From Candidatus Gastranaerophilales bacterium (GTDB taxonomy: Bacteria; Cyanobacteriota; Vampirovibrionia; Gastranaerophilales; Gastranaerophilaceae), in assembly GCA_944323995.1 (NCBI GenBank), contig CALUUN010000002.1, positions 62,001 to 126,000 of the forward strand: 64,000 nt of DNA, written 5' to 3'. The position numbers were made by a program, and so were the translations under genes. How positions within the stretch are numbered: position 1 is the stretch's first letter; every line of letters begins with the position of its first letter. Positions 1 to 8,287 of this stretch are shown here, in pieces. The notes beneath the pieces were generated by a model. The model saw only the letters and a program-made list of their open reading frames with translations, did no database searches and was not told the DNA's origin.

Positions 1-1229
1 AAATAAGCGGGTGCAAATTTCGGATTAAATTTCAAAATTTTCTCGTAAGAATCTCTTATCATGTTATCGTTACCCAGCTTTTCATAACATTTTGCCAGTC
101 TGAAATAGTTATAAGCATCTTTAGGGTCTTTTTTAAGAGCTTCTTTAAAATAATTCAGGGCATCTTCCGTGTTGCCGTATGCCAGAGCCGAAAGTCCTTT
201 TGCTTCTATTATATATACATTGGAAGCATCTTTTTCTCCTGCAAAATTTATAAAGTCATGCGCTTTTTCAAAATCTTTTGTTTCCGCAGCACACAAAGCC
301 ATGCCCGCCTGAGCTTCGGGGCATTCAACATCTTCGAGAAGCGCTTTTTGATAGATTTCTTTTGCTTCTTCAAATCTGCACAGTCTTACAAGAGCGTTCC
401 CCCATTCCGAATAAAGAAGCGGACTTTTCAGTTCTCTTTCTTCCGCGGACATAAAGCATTTTGTAGCGTTTTCGTAATCAAACAATATTGAATAAATTTT
501 TCCCAAAAGCAAATAAGCGGGAAGCATGCTCCTGTTAAAATCGACCGACATGCGTGCATAACGAATGGCATGCTCGTAATCTTCTTTTAAATAATACAAA
601 TTTGCATACTCATAGGTATTGCTCTCATTGGGGCATGTATTTGTCAAAAAACTCAATTTACTTTCTGCATCATCATATTTTTCAAGCCTGACTTCTACGA
701 TTGCCGCAAGCAGCATTGCTGCGAAATTATAGCGGTTTATTTTAATCGCTTTTATAAACTTTTCGTGCGCTTCATTGTATTTTTTTTGTTTAAACAAAGC
801 CATGCCCCAGCCTGTCTGGATATCTGTATTAACCGGTGAAATTTTGTCTGCTTTTTCAAAAGAAATTTCGGCATCTTCGTATTTTCTTACGGTAACAAGA
901 ACCATAGCCAGCTTATGCCAGATATTTTTATCCTGCGGATTTAATTCGGCGGATTTGCGGTAAGCCTCAATCGCTTCATTGAAATTTCCGGCTCTTTCTT
1001 CCGCGACACCGAGATATTTATATACAAGAGCATCTTTTTGTGTAATGGCAAGCGCTTCTGTTAAAACTTTTTTCGCTTCAACATAACGCATTTTTTCAAT
1101 AAGTTTTTTGGCACGGTTTACATAAGCCAGAGAAGGAATCGTCTGGTTGTCGGTTTCTTTTTTGTAAGAATCTACCGAAACGTTCAAATCTTTTACTTTA
1201 TCCGATATTTTTTTCAGCCAACTAAACAA
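1..1229 (-). CDS. TPR-repeat protein, partial (3' end beyond left edge)
   Basis: The minus strand stays open from a TTG start at 1229 to the window edge, giving about 409 residues starting MFSWLKKISDKVKDL. It is made of repeated helical pairs with the TPR pattern of small and aromatic residues and Pro near position 32, for example the stretches around AGNFNEAIEAYRKSAELNP and LKFNPKFAPAY. TPR arrays bind other proteins; no catalytic domain is visible. The start was chosen because GAGG (1240-1237) lies 7 nt upstream and no ATG gives the full first helix. The start overlaps the end of the phosphatase gene by 16 nt, so the two are probably translationally coupled. The C-terminus is outside the window. 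Confidence 0.85.
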   Translation of the reverse strand, partial: MFSWLKKISDKVKDLNVSVDSYKKETDNQTIPSLAYVNRAKKLIEKMRYVEAKKVLTEALAITQKDALVYKYLGVAEERAGNFNEAIEAYRKSAELNPQDKNIWHKLAMVLVTVRKYEDAEISFEKADKISPVNTDIQTGWGMALFKQKKYNEAHEKFIKAIKINRYNFAAMLLAAIVEVRLEKYDDAESKLSFLTNTCPNESNTYEYANLYYLKEDYEHAIRYARMSVDFNRSMLPAYLLLGKIYSILFDYENATKCFMSAEERELKSPLLYSEWGNALVRLCRFEEAKEIYQKALLEDVECPEAQAGMALCAAETKDFEKAHDFINFAGEKDASNVYIIEAKGLSALAYGNTEDALNYFKEALKKDPKDAYNYFRLAKCYEKLGNDNMIRDSYEKILKFNPKFAPAY

Positions 1230-1690
1230 TCCGCAACCTCTCTGAATGCTCCCGATCCGCCCTGTGAATTTGTTATTTGGATGCCTTCTATCTTTTTAAG
1301 TTTTTCAACCGAATGGGGAACGGTTATTTTGTACTTTGAAAACTCAAGGCATGCCGTATCGTTTATGTCATCACCGATATAAACAAATTCCTCTTTGGAA
1401 AGATTGTATTTTTCAACTATTGATTTCAAAACATCTATCTTAATTCTGATATTCTGGTGAACTTCTTCAATATTAAACTGCCTCGCAAGAATTTCAATTG
1501 CGCTGTTTTTTTCGCCGGAAATTATTGCGATATTGTAACCGTTTTTTCTCAGGATAGAAATTCCCATTATATCTTTGAAATTCATTTTTCTTGTCATGGA
1601 ACCGTCCGCATTTATATAGACGCAGTTGTCGGTCATAACGCCGTCAAAATCGGTTATAATCCATTTAATTGTATCGGGCAGTTTAATCAT
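1214..1690 (-). CDS. kdsC: HAD-family phosphatase, KdsC-like
   Basis: Small HAD hydrolase of about 158 residues. HAD motif I is DFDGVMTDN near residue 14 (nucleophile and acid/base Asp), motif II is the Ser in IISGEKN, and motif IV is YIGDDINDTACL. This short cap-less form matches KdsC, which removes phosphate from 3-deoxy-manno-octulosonate 8-phosphate in lipopolysaccharide synthesis; the phosphatase domain of acylneuraminate cytidylyltransferases looks the same. The ATG at 1690 is preferred over a TTG six bases upstream because AAGGA lies a suitable distance before it. No kdsA, kdsB or kdsD is nearby, so the substrate is inferred from family alone. It shares a divergent promoter region with the histidine kinase gene. 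Confidence 0.85.
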   Translation of the reverse strand: MIKLPDTIKWIITDFDGVMTDNCVYINADGSMTRKMNFKDIMGISILRKNGYNIAIISGEKNSAIEILARQFNIEEVHQNIRIKIDVLKSIVEKYNLSKEEFVYIGDDINDTACLEFSKYKITVPHSVEKLKKIEGIQITNSQGGSGAFREVADCLVG

Positions 1691-1712
1691 ATACAAATTT
1701 CCTTATATCTGA

Positions 1713-1722
1713 TATAATTATA
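1713..1722. promoter_or_regulatory. symmetric bidirectional -10 element
   Basis: The 10-bp palindrome TATAATTATA contains a TATAAT hexamer on each strand (plus 1713-1718, minus 1722-1717). It lies between the KdsC-like gene (minus, start 1690) and the histidine kinase gene (plus, start 1740), so each gene would have a 5' leader of roughly 14-20 nt. Promoters with symmetric -10 elements that fire both ways are known in bacteria; use of this one is inferred. Confidence 0.6.
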
Positions 1723-1739
1723 CCATAAGGCAGACACAA

Positions 1740-3011
1740 ATGATTACATATATTATCAACTGTTGTTTAATACTGGTATTCGTACTGTTGTTTTTCATCA
1801 CAAGAAAAACAAACAAGCGCTGGTCTAAAATCAATGACTATCTCGGAACGGTAACTAATACGGTAAACTCCGTCAGATACGGCAACTTAACAACAAAAAT
1901 CGAAAAACTTGAGCATCCGACATATCAAAACGTTACGGACAGTATCAACAGAATGGTTGAAACTCTTAACGACAGAGAAAAAATGATTATTGAATATCAG
2001 GCGGAATTAATGCGCCAGAACAGACTTCTTGAATCGGTAATCAATTCTTTATCCGACGGAATTTTGATAATAAACGAACACTCCGATATTCTCCGTGCAA
2101 CACCGAAAGTTTCCACCTGGTTCGGGTTAAAGGGAAAAGATATTATAGGAAAAAATATTTTTGAATTTATAGAACTCGCTGACGGTTTGAGTCCGGAAAA
2201 ACTTAACGGTGACGACGTTTTTATAAAACACACACCCACAAACAATTTTATAATAAGCTCTCAAAAACTCACAACCGACGACAAAAAACAGCGTTTTGTG
2301 CTATTGATAAAAGACATTACAAACGAACGTGAAATCGAAACCCTGAAAGAAGATTTTGTTGCAACCCTGACCCATGATCTTAAAGTTCCCATTGTTGCCG
2401 AAGCAAATATTGTTGAATTTCTCCTTGAAGGTAAATTCGGAGAAATTACCGACAAGCAAAGAGTCGCTTTGAAAAATATGCAATCGTCAAACAAAGAGCT
2501 TGTTGACCTTGTACAAATTCTTCTTGAAACCTACAAGATCAAAGAAAAAGGTATTCAGCTTTTGAAAGAAACAATTGTGCTCAACCCGTTTATTGAAAGC
2601 ATAATAGACGAAATGCAGCCGATTGCAAATAAGTCCGGCATAACCATAAACTTTACGCCTGAAAGAGCTCTCACCGTATTTGCCGACCCAATCCAATTAA
2701 CAAGAGTAGTCAAAAACCTTATTTCAAACGCAATTTCTCACAGCAACACAAAAGAATGCATTGATATAAAAACAGGCGAACTTCAAGGATATATCACAAT
2801 CTCCGTAATTGATTACGGACAGGGAATCTCGCCTGATGAAATTAAAATGATTTTTAACAAATACTATTCCGCAGCCAAAAAATTCCGCAAAATCGGAACA
2901 GGCCTCGGGCTCTATCTTTCCCAGCAAATTGCAATCTCTCACGGCGGCGAAATCACTGTTGAAAGCGAAGAAAACGTCAGAACAGAGTTTTGTATTAAGC
3001 TGCCGGTCTGA
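1740..3011 (+). CDS. membrane-bound sensor histidine kinase
   Basis: 423 residues. One N-terminal membrane helix (about 4-21) is followed by a helical linker, a PAS-like sensor domain (about 91-200), a HisKA dimerisation domain with phospho-acceptor His212 in THDLKVPI, and a HATPase_c domain. In the latter the N box is KNLISNAISHS (about 325-335), the G1 box is DYGQGIS (358-364) and the G2 box is GTGLGLYLS (386-394). It should autophosphorylate and pass phosphate to a response regulator, but none is encoded nearby, so it is an orphan kinase here. With a single TM helix and almost no periplasmic loop, sensing is probably cytoplasmic through PAS. Signal and partner are unknown. Confidence 0.93.
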   Translation: MITYIINCCLILVFVLLFFITRKTNKRWSKINDYLGTVTNTVNSVRYGNLTTKIEKLEHPTYQNVTDSINRMVETLNDREKMIIEYQAELMRQNRLLESVINSLSDGILIINEHSDILRATPKVSTWFGLKGKDIIGKNIFEFIELADGLSPEKLNGDDVFIKHTPTNNFIISSQKLTTDDKKQRFVLLIKDITNEREIETLKEDFVATLTHDLKVPIVAEANIVEFLLEGKFGEITDKQRVALKNMQSSNKELVDLVQILLETYKIKEKGIQLLKETIVLNPFIESIIDEMQPIANKSGITINFTPERALTVFADPIQLTRVVKNLISNAISHSNTKECIDIKTGELQGYITISVIDYGQGISPDEIKMIFNKYYSAAKKFRKIGTGLGLYLSQQIAISHGGEITVESEENVRTEFCIKLPV

Positions 3012-3023
3012 TAAACTAAAATA

Positions 3024-3032
3024 TGCTATAAT
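3024..3032 (+). promoter_or_regulatory. extended -10 promoter, leaderless start of comF
   Basis: TGCTATAAT is a perfect extended -10 (TGnTATAAT). Its last base is 6 nt before the ATG at 3039, so transcription would begin at about the A of the start codon. No Shine-Dalgarno fits in the gap. Confidence 0.65.
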
Positions 3033-3038
3033 AAGTAT

Positions 3039-3680
3039 ATGAAAGAAATATTCCTCGGACTCTTAGACTGGATATATAAGAAAAAGTGTTACTTTTGCAA
3101 AAATTCAAAAGAATCCGTCAGAATGTGCTCAAAATGTTACGAAAAACTCACACATCTGCCGGTGCAGCCTAACAGAATAATCAACGGAGTTAACATATAC
3201 TGCGCGGGAATTTATTCAAAAGAACTTCAAAAACTCATTCGCGGTCTAAAATATCACAAACAAAAAGATCTCGCCTATTTTCAGGCCAAATTCATGTATG
3301 AATACTGGCAAAAACTTAACCGCACCAGCGATTTTCAGGTTGTGGCGGTTCCCTTGCATAAAAAACGCATGCAAAAACGCAAATACAACCACATGGAGCT
3401 TGTTGCGGAAGAATTTTGCCGGATGACGGGATATACACCGAATTTCAGCCTTATAAAACGTATTAAAGACACAAAACCGCAGTACAAATTAACGAAAAAA
3501 GAACGCGCGCAAAACCTGCATAATGCGTTTGAAATTGAAGCGGCCAACCTTCTTGATAAAAAAATTCTGATTATTGACGACATCTGCACAACAGGTTCAA
3601 CATTTGAAGAAATGATTAACGAATTTAATAAAAACAATATCCGTGATATAATCTGTTTTGCAACAACAACACCCTTTTAA
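3039..3680 (+). CDS. comF: ComF family phosphoribosyltransferase-like protein
   Basis: 213 residues with the two-part ComF architecture. An N-terminal zinc finger has Cys pairs CYFC (17-20) and CSKC (30-33). A C-terminal type I phosphoribosyltransferase fold has the PRPP-binding loop ILIIDDICTTGST near residues 177-189. ComF proteins take part in handling incoming single-stranded DNA during natural transformation and in genome repair. Pilus assembly genes lie 1.3 kb away and pseudopilin genes elsewhere in the window, which would suit a competence role, but no comEA/comEC/dprA is seen here. The start matches the leaderless promoter. The next gene follows 3 nt after the stop. Confidence 0.9.
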   Translation: MKEIFLGLLDWIYKKKCYFCKNSKESVRMCSKCYEKLTHLPVQPNRIINGVNIYCAGIYSKELQKLIRGLKYHKQKDLAYFQAKFMYEYWQKLNRTSDFQVVAVPLHKKRMQKRKYNHMELVAEEFCRMTGYTPNFSLIKRIKDTKPQYKLTKKERAQNLHNAFEIEAANLLDKKILIIDDICTTGSTFEEMINEFNKNNIRDIICFATTTPF

Positions 3681-3683
3681 AAT

Positions 3684-4016
3684 ATGATATTAAGCGAATT
3701 TTCCAAATATTTACAACAGCATAATCAGGATTTGATGACAGGCAAAACAACCGCAGCAAAACTGCTCTGCGAATGGATAAGACTTGTTATTTACAAAAAC
3801 CCGAAAAACAATGTCGACAAAATAGTCCACCGCGAAATAATGCTTGCCGAAAACAAATCCGGTGATTTTTTAATTGTCGGCAAATCGGAAAGCGGCAGGG
3901 TTCTTGTAAATGCACTGAATAACTTTGCCCTGAGTTATGAGAACTATATTATGAGCAAATGGCTTTCAGACAAAAAGCCGCATCATTTTACAAACTATCC
4001 CGATAAAAATAACTAA
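3684..4016 (+). CDS. hypothetical protein, 110 residues
   Basis: I do not recognise this protein. It is 110 residues, soluble, mostly helical by composition, with a central strand-rich stretch (FLIVGKSESGRVLVNALNNF) and a basic, aromatic C-terminus. There is no signal peptide or membrane segment. The ATG lies 3 nt after the comF stop with no Shine-Dalgarno, so translation probably depends on termination of comF. Codon use looks like its neighbours. A role linked to ComF is possible only by position. Confidence 0.65.
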   Translation: MILSEFSKYLQQHNQDLMTGKTTAAKLLCEWIRLVIYKNPKNNVDKIVHREIMLAENKSGDFLIVGKSESGRVLVNALNNFALSYENYIMSKWLSDKKPHHFTNYPDKNN

Positions 4017-4085
4017 TTGCCATATTGGCGGATTTTATTTAATCTCCCTAATCATAAAATATTTTTGAAGATAAGGGGATTTACC

Positions 4086-4937
4086 ATGAACAACATATAC
4101 ACAGCACCTGTTTGCGAAATGAAAACTTTCAGCAATCTTTTTATAGAATTAACCGCCAAAAACTGCAACCAGCGATGCAAGCACTGCTACATTGATTTTC
4201 CGCTCACCAAAAACGTAAAAGATTTTATATCAACAGATTCAATAAAAGAAGCCTTAAATGATACAGTAAACGAAAACATCGACTGCATTTATCTGACAGG
4301 TGCCGAGCCGATGACACATCCTGATTTTAACACGATTTTACGCCTCTGTCTTAAGCGCTGCAACGTCTGTATTTTTACAAACGGCTCTTTTATAAATGAA
4401 AAAAAAGCACGCTTTTTAAAACGCGTTGAAGGCGAAAGCAATTTTGAAATAATATTCAAATTAAGCATCGACCACTACAATGAAGTAAAAAGCGACGATA
4501 TAAGAGGCAGAGGAACTTACAGACAGGTTCTCCATGCAATAAAAAGCCTTGTGAAATACGGATTTAACCCGATACTGTGCATAACTGATTACTACAACGA
4601 AGGCAAAGACGTATTACTTTCGGAATTTAAAAAAGTCTGCAGCAAAATCGGATTTGAAGCAAAAGATAACAATTTCAAAATAAATAAATGGTACGACAAA
4701 AATTCACACAACGAAATTGAATCCTTCACCTGCGGACTGGATTGCGAATACGGAAGAATTTTAACCGCAAAAGGAGTTTACACATGTCCGTTTCTTGCAA
4801 ACGATCACAGAGGCCGCTGCGGAAGCAGTTTCAGAGATTTTTCAAGAAAAAACACACTTGAAACACCGTGCTGTGCAGCCTGCATAGAAAACGGCGAACC
4901 GCTTTTCGGGATAGATTTCAGGCTTTTTCAGGAATAA
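4086..4937 (+). CDS. radical SAM protein with SPASM-like C-terminal cysteines
   Basis: 283 residues from the ATG at 4086, which is preceded by AAGGGGAT; an in-frame upstream extension to 4017 lacks a ribosome site. The radical SAM cluster motif CNQRCKHC (CxxxCxxC) lies about 30 residues from the start and is followed by a GAEP-type SAM-binding segment. The C-terminal third has eight Cys (TCGLDCEYG, YTCPF, GRCGSS, TPCCAACIENG), consistent with an auxiliary SPASM/twitch iron-sulfur cluster. Such enzymes often mature peptides or make cofactors. No precursor peptide is obvious: the 110-residue neighbour is not Cys-rich or leader-like. Its stop lies 1 nt from the stop of convergent pilO. Substrate unknown. 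Confidence 0.85.
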   Translation: MNNIYTAPVCEMKTFSNLFIELTAKNCNQRCKHCYIDFPLTKNVKDFISTDSIKEALNDTVNENIDCIYLTGAEPMTHPDFNTILRLCLKRCNVCIFTNGSFINEKKARFLKRVEGESNFEIIFKLSIDHYNEVKSDDIRGRGTYRQVLHAIKSLVKYGFNPILCITDYYNEGKDVLLSEFKKVCSKIGFEAKDNNFKINKWYDKNSHNEIESFTCGLDCEYGRILTAKGVYTCPFLANDHRGRCGSSFRDFSRKNTLETPCCAACIENGEPLFGIDFRLFQE

Positions 4938-4938
4938 C

Positions 4939-5523
4939 TTATTTTTGTGCGTATAATTTCAACTGAAATTTAATAATCAAAATCTTTCTGTCTTTTTGAT
5001 ACGGAACTATTTCGACCGATGAAATATCAAGGAAATGTTCATGCTTATAAAGCTCTTTCAAAAAACCTTCAAAATCTTTATAAGTTCCGATCATTTCAAC
5101 ATTAAGTTTGGCAACATTGTATTTGTCCGCAACATTTTTGACGAAATTATCATCTTTGGGGTCGTATTCATACTTTATCGAACGTGTTCTGATACCGTTG
5201 CCGCGGATTAAGGTAAGAATTTCCGCAAACTCGTCGGCGATAACCGTTTCGGTATCAAGACCTTTTTCTATGGGCTTAAAAAATTCTTTCGGGATATCTT
5301 TATTTTCAGCATTCGCCTTGGCTGTTTTTTCTTTAAGACTTTCCAGAGTTCTTTCTTTATCTTCAAGTGCTGCCGCAGCTTTTGCATGTTCATCCCAAAT
5401 CTTAAAAATTCCGGTAACAATAGGAACCACGCGGCTTATAACAATACAAAAAATTAAAAGCGCGCCTGCCAGAATTAATATAGAAGATTTAAATTTTTTA
5501 AGATATAGTTCAATTTCGTGCAT
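4939..5523 (-). CDS. pilO: type IV pilus inner-membrane assembly protein PilO-like
   Basis: 194 residues: a short cytoplasmic N-terminus, one membrane helix (about 14-36), a charged coiled coil (about 40-75) and a periplasmic ferredoxin-like domain with the alternation typical of PilO (TVIADEFAEILTLIRG, then LNVEMIGTYKDFEGFLKEL). PilO pairs with PilN in the ring that joins the pilus motor to the outer parts of the machine. It lies 10 nt downstream of the pilM/N fusion gene on the same strand, which fixes the assignment better than sequence alone. The rest of the pilus genes (pilB, pilC, pilQ) are not in this window. Confidence 0.8.
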   Translation of the reverse strand: MHEIELYLKKFKSSILILAGALLIFCIVISRVVPIVTGIFKIWDEHAKAAAALEDKERTLESLKEKTAKANAENKDIPKEFFKPIEKGLDTETVIADEFAEILTLIRGNGIRTRSIKYEYDPKDDNFVKNVADKYNVAKLNVEMIGTYKDFEGFLKELYKHEHFLDISSVEIVPYQKDRKILIIKFQLKLYAQK

Positions 5524-5533
5524 TCAAACATCC

Positions 5534-7273
5534 TTATTCAGATTTTGAGTCAATATTAATAGGTTCAAGAGCATTTACGGGTTTTGCCGTAGTTTTAGGC
5601 TCAATATTAGGAACCTTTGTACTGTTTTGTTCCGCAGGCTTTGCCGTAGTTGACTTGGCGGCGGTAGTGCCGGAAGTATTTAATTCGCCTTCGGACATAT
5701 TGGTTATTTCAAATTCATAAAATGACGGTTCGGTAAAGACAACCGCATCGTCAATTGATTCAGACTGCATTTCCAGCTTGTATAAACGCAATTGCGAATC
5801 CGTGAGATAATCTTTCATATTTTTAAAGAACACATAAATATCTTCAACATTTTCAGACATACCTTTGATGTCGATTTTGCCGTCTTCTTTAACATTAAAA
5901 TATGTAATCCACAAATTTTTAGGAACCGATTCACCGATTGCGGAATAGGCCATCAATTTAGTTCTGTTGCGTTTCAAAACCTTTTCTATTTCGGTTTTTA
6001 CGACAAATGAGCCGGATACGGATGCCTGTTCCGTGAGTCTGGAAATTTCATCGTCCAGCTTTTTGACTTTTTCGTTAACTTTGTCTAATTTTGCCTGAGA
6101 ACTTTTTTGCAGCATAGGCAGAGTCATCAGGGCAACAAGCGCCGGAATAATCAAGATACCTGCAACCGCGTAGGACATCTTTTTCATTACGGTTTCTGTC
6201 AAAACTATCTCTTTATCGTTGAAGTGGAAAGAAAAAGTTTCCTCCGCTTCAGAACCCGTAAGCTCACCTGACTTATTACCGAGGAAATCGAATTTAACCG
6301 GATAATTACAAATTCTTGAAACAGCCACACCGATTGATTCAAGAGAAATTTTCATAACCTGATCCGGCAGGATATTCAAACTTACCGGAAGTATTTCTCT
6401 TTTTCGGAAACTGTTATTTTCAAGAAAATCCACCACACCTTCAAACTGCACTTTGGAAACAAGGTGTTCCGAGCTTACAAGGTCGGTTTCCGAAATCACA
6501 TAAAGGTAATTGCTCGGACTGTTCATAAGAGCAATCTGGGCAGACGCATTAATTGCATCATAAATCTCATCAAGCTCATAAGTTTTTAACGCCAGCGGTT
6601 CTTCGTAATAATCCACAATATCTTTACCGGTGAGAGAAACCAGTGAATAACCGTTTGAATTAATAATCAAAAGGTTCCATACACTGTTTTCTTCCATTGC
6701 GACTTCGGTAAGTCCGGAATACAGCAGACCTCTGAGGGATGAAACAAGCGAAATTTCAATACCTGTCAAAGTTGCACCCATCTCGGTCAAAATATCTTTT
6801 ATTTTATCTATAGCCGGTTTTTGCAAAGCCGAATAAAATACCGTTCTGGTATCGGAAGGCGAATTTGCAGACGCTTCGTACCAGCTGACAACGGGCTCGC
6901 AGCGTTTGAAAATATATGCCTGCTCAACTTCGGAAATAATTGCTTCTGTTACGCCTTCATCATTAAGCAGAAGCGGCAAATCAATTTTACCAAAATGCAC
7001 CATAGGCAAATTTAAAACAATGTTACATTTCGGGCTTATGTTCAAATCGGTAAACAGTTCTTCCAGTGCGGTTTTAAAATCGTCGTAATTTGCGATTTCG
7101 CGCATGGAATCATTGTATTCAAGCGGTTTGTGCCCGTAGGTTTTAACAGTTTTTATTGCCGGATCTATCTGAATCAATTCAAGTCCGACACCGGGTGTTA
7201 CCGAAAGATATATCAATTCTTTACTGCCGGCTCCGAACTGTGATAACAAGTCATTTAAAAATTTTTCTATCAT
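5534..7273 (-). CDS. pilM: PilM-PilN fusion, type IV pilus assembly protein
   Basis: 579 residues that join two normally separate proteins. Residues 1-340 look like the actin-fold PilM/GspL cytoplasmic domain. A membrane helix lies at about 367-387, then a coiled coil (395-415) and a PilN-like periplasmic domain with the NLWITYF segment near 453. The last 50 residues are a low-complexity tail with two TTAKP motifs and many Thr, Ala, Pro and Asn. A linked PilMN would fix the cytoplasmic and periplasmic parts in one chain, as in GspL. The -10 TATAAT is at 7313-7308 on the minus strand, about 35 nt before the start. pilO follows by 10 nt. Confidence 0.82.
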   Translation of the reverse strand: MIEKFLNDLLSQFGAGSKELIYLSVTPGVGLELIQIDPAIKTVKTYGHKPLEYNDSMREIANYDDFKTALEELFTDLNISPKCNIVLNLPMVHFGKIDLPLLLNDEGVTEAIISEVEQAYIFKRCEPVVSWYEASANSPSDTRTVFYSALQKPAIDKIKDILTEMGATLTGIEISLVSSLRGLLYSGLTEVAMEENSVWNLLIINSNGYSLVSLTGKDIVDYYEEPLALKTYELDEIYDAINASAQIALMNSPSNYLYVISETDLVSSEHLVSKVQFEGVVDFLENNSFRKREILPVSLNILPDQVMKISLESIGVAVSRICNYPVKFDFLGNKSGELTGSEAEETFSFHFNDKEIVLTETVMKKMSYAVAGILIIPALVALMTLPMLQKSSQAKLDKVNEKVKKLDDEISRLTEQASVSGSFVVKTEIEKVLKRNRTKLMAYSAIGESVPKNLWITYFNVKEDGKIDIKGMSENVEDIYVFFKNMKDYLTDSQLRLYKLEMQSESIDDAVVFTEPSFYEFEITNMSEGELNTSGTTAAKSTTAKPAEQNSTKVPNIEPKTTAKPVNALEPINIDSKSE

Positions 7274-7378
7274 AATTTCCGTTAATTTGCACTTAATTCT
7301 TATTTTTATTATACAATATATTTTATAAACATCTCAAATTTAACATAAATTTACACTACTTGGAGGATAAAACCCTTA

Positions 7379-8287
7379 ATGGAAGGAATAAGAGAAAAAA
7401 TCAATAAGCTGAAAAGAGAGAAAAACGCGGTAATTCTGGCACACAGCTATCAAAACATAGAAATTGATGAGGTTGCGGATTACGTAGGGGATTCTCTGTA
7501 TTTAAGCAGGATGGCCGCAAAAACCGATGCTGACATAATTGTGTTTGCGGGAGTTTATTTTATGGCGCAGACCGCAAAAATTCTCTGTCCTCAAAAAAAA
7601 GTTCTTCTGCCGGATTTGAACGCAGGATGTGCAATGGCGGACATGATAAATTTAAATCAGTTAAGAGAATTCAAATCAAAAAATCCTGATATTAAGACGG
7701 TATGTTACATAAATTCAACCGCGGAAGTAAAATCCGAATGCGATATCTGCTGCACGAGTTCAAATGCTCCGGAAATTGTTAAGAACCTGCAGGCGGATAA
7801 AGTTTTATTTCTGCCTGACAAAAACCTCGGCAGATGGGTTGAAAAACAGCTCAAAAACGTTCAAGTAATCACATACGATGGATATTGTCCGATTCACCAC
7901 AACATAACTGTTGAAGATGTTTTAAAAATCAAAAAAGAAAATCCCGGCGTCAAACTGCTTGCACATCCGGAATGCAAAGAGGAAGTTTCTTCACTTGCTG
8001 ATTTTGTCGGAAGCACGACAGCGATTATGGATTTTGTAAAAGAGAGTTGTGACAACAAATATATTATTGCAACCGAAAAGGGAGTTGTTGACAGGCTAAA
8101 ACGCGACTATCCGGAAAAAGAGTTTGAGCTGATAAAAGAAAATCTCATCTGCTCCAGCATGAAAGTTAACACTCTTGAAGATATTTATAATTCACTAAAC
8201 AATGAAACCCATGAAATCAAAGTTGAAGAAGAAACATCCCGAAAAGCTCTCAAATGTATAGAAAGGATGCTTGAGGTATCAAAGTAA
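7379..8287 (+). CDS. nadA: quinolinate synthase A
   Basis: 302 residues, usual for NadA. It condenses iminoaspartate with dihydroxyacetone phosphate to quinolinate in de novo NAD synthesis, using a [4Fe-4S] cluster. The three expected ligands are Cys84 (LNAGCAMAD), Cys170 (DGYCPIHH) and Cys258 (ENLICSSMK). Substrate motifs such as AHSYQN and DEVADYVGDS are intact. nadB and nadC are not in the window. A strong GGAGG lies about 12 nt before the ATG, longer than normal, but no better start exists. Its stop overlaps the rlmB start in TAATG. Confidence 0.96.
   Translation: MEGIREKINKLKREKNAVILAHSYQNIEIDEVADYVGDSLYLSRMAAKTDADIIVFAGVYFMAQTAKILCPQKKVLLPDLNAGCAMADMINLNQLREFKSKNPDIKTVCYINSTAEVKSECDICCTSSNAPEIVKNLQADKVLFLPDKNLGRWVEKQLKNVQVITYDGYCPIHHNITVEDVLKIKKENPGVKLLAHPECKEEVSSLADFVGSTTAIMDFVKESCDNKYIIATEKGVVDRLKRDYPEKEFELIKENLICSSMKVNTLEDIYNSLNNETHEIKVEEETSRKALKCIERMLEVSK

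Noticed and set aside
4017-4085. N-terminal extension of the radical SAM gene
   Set aside because: AAGGGGAT lies directly before the ATG at 4086; the extra 23 residues have no ribosome site and are not family-like.
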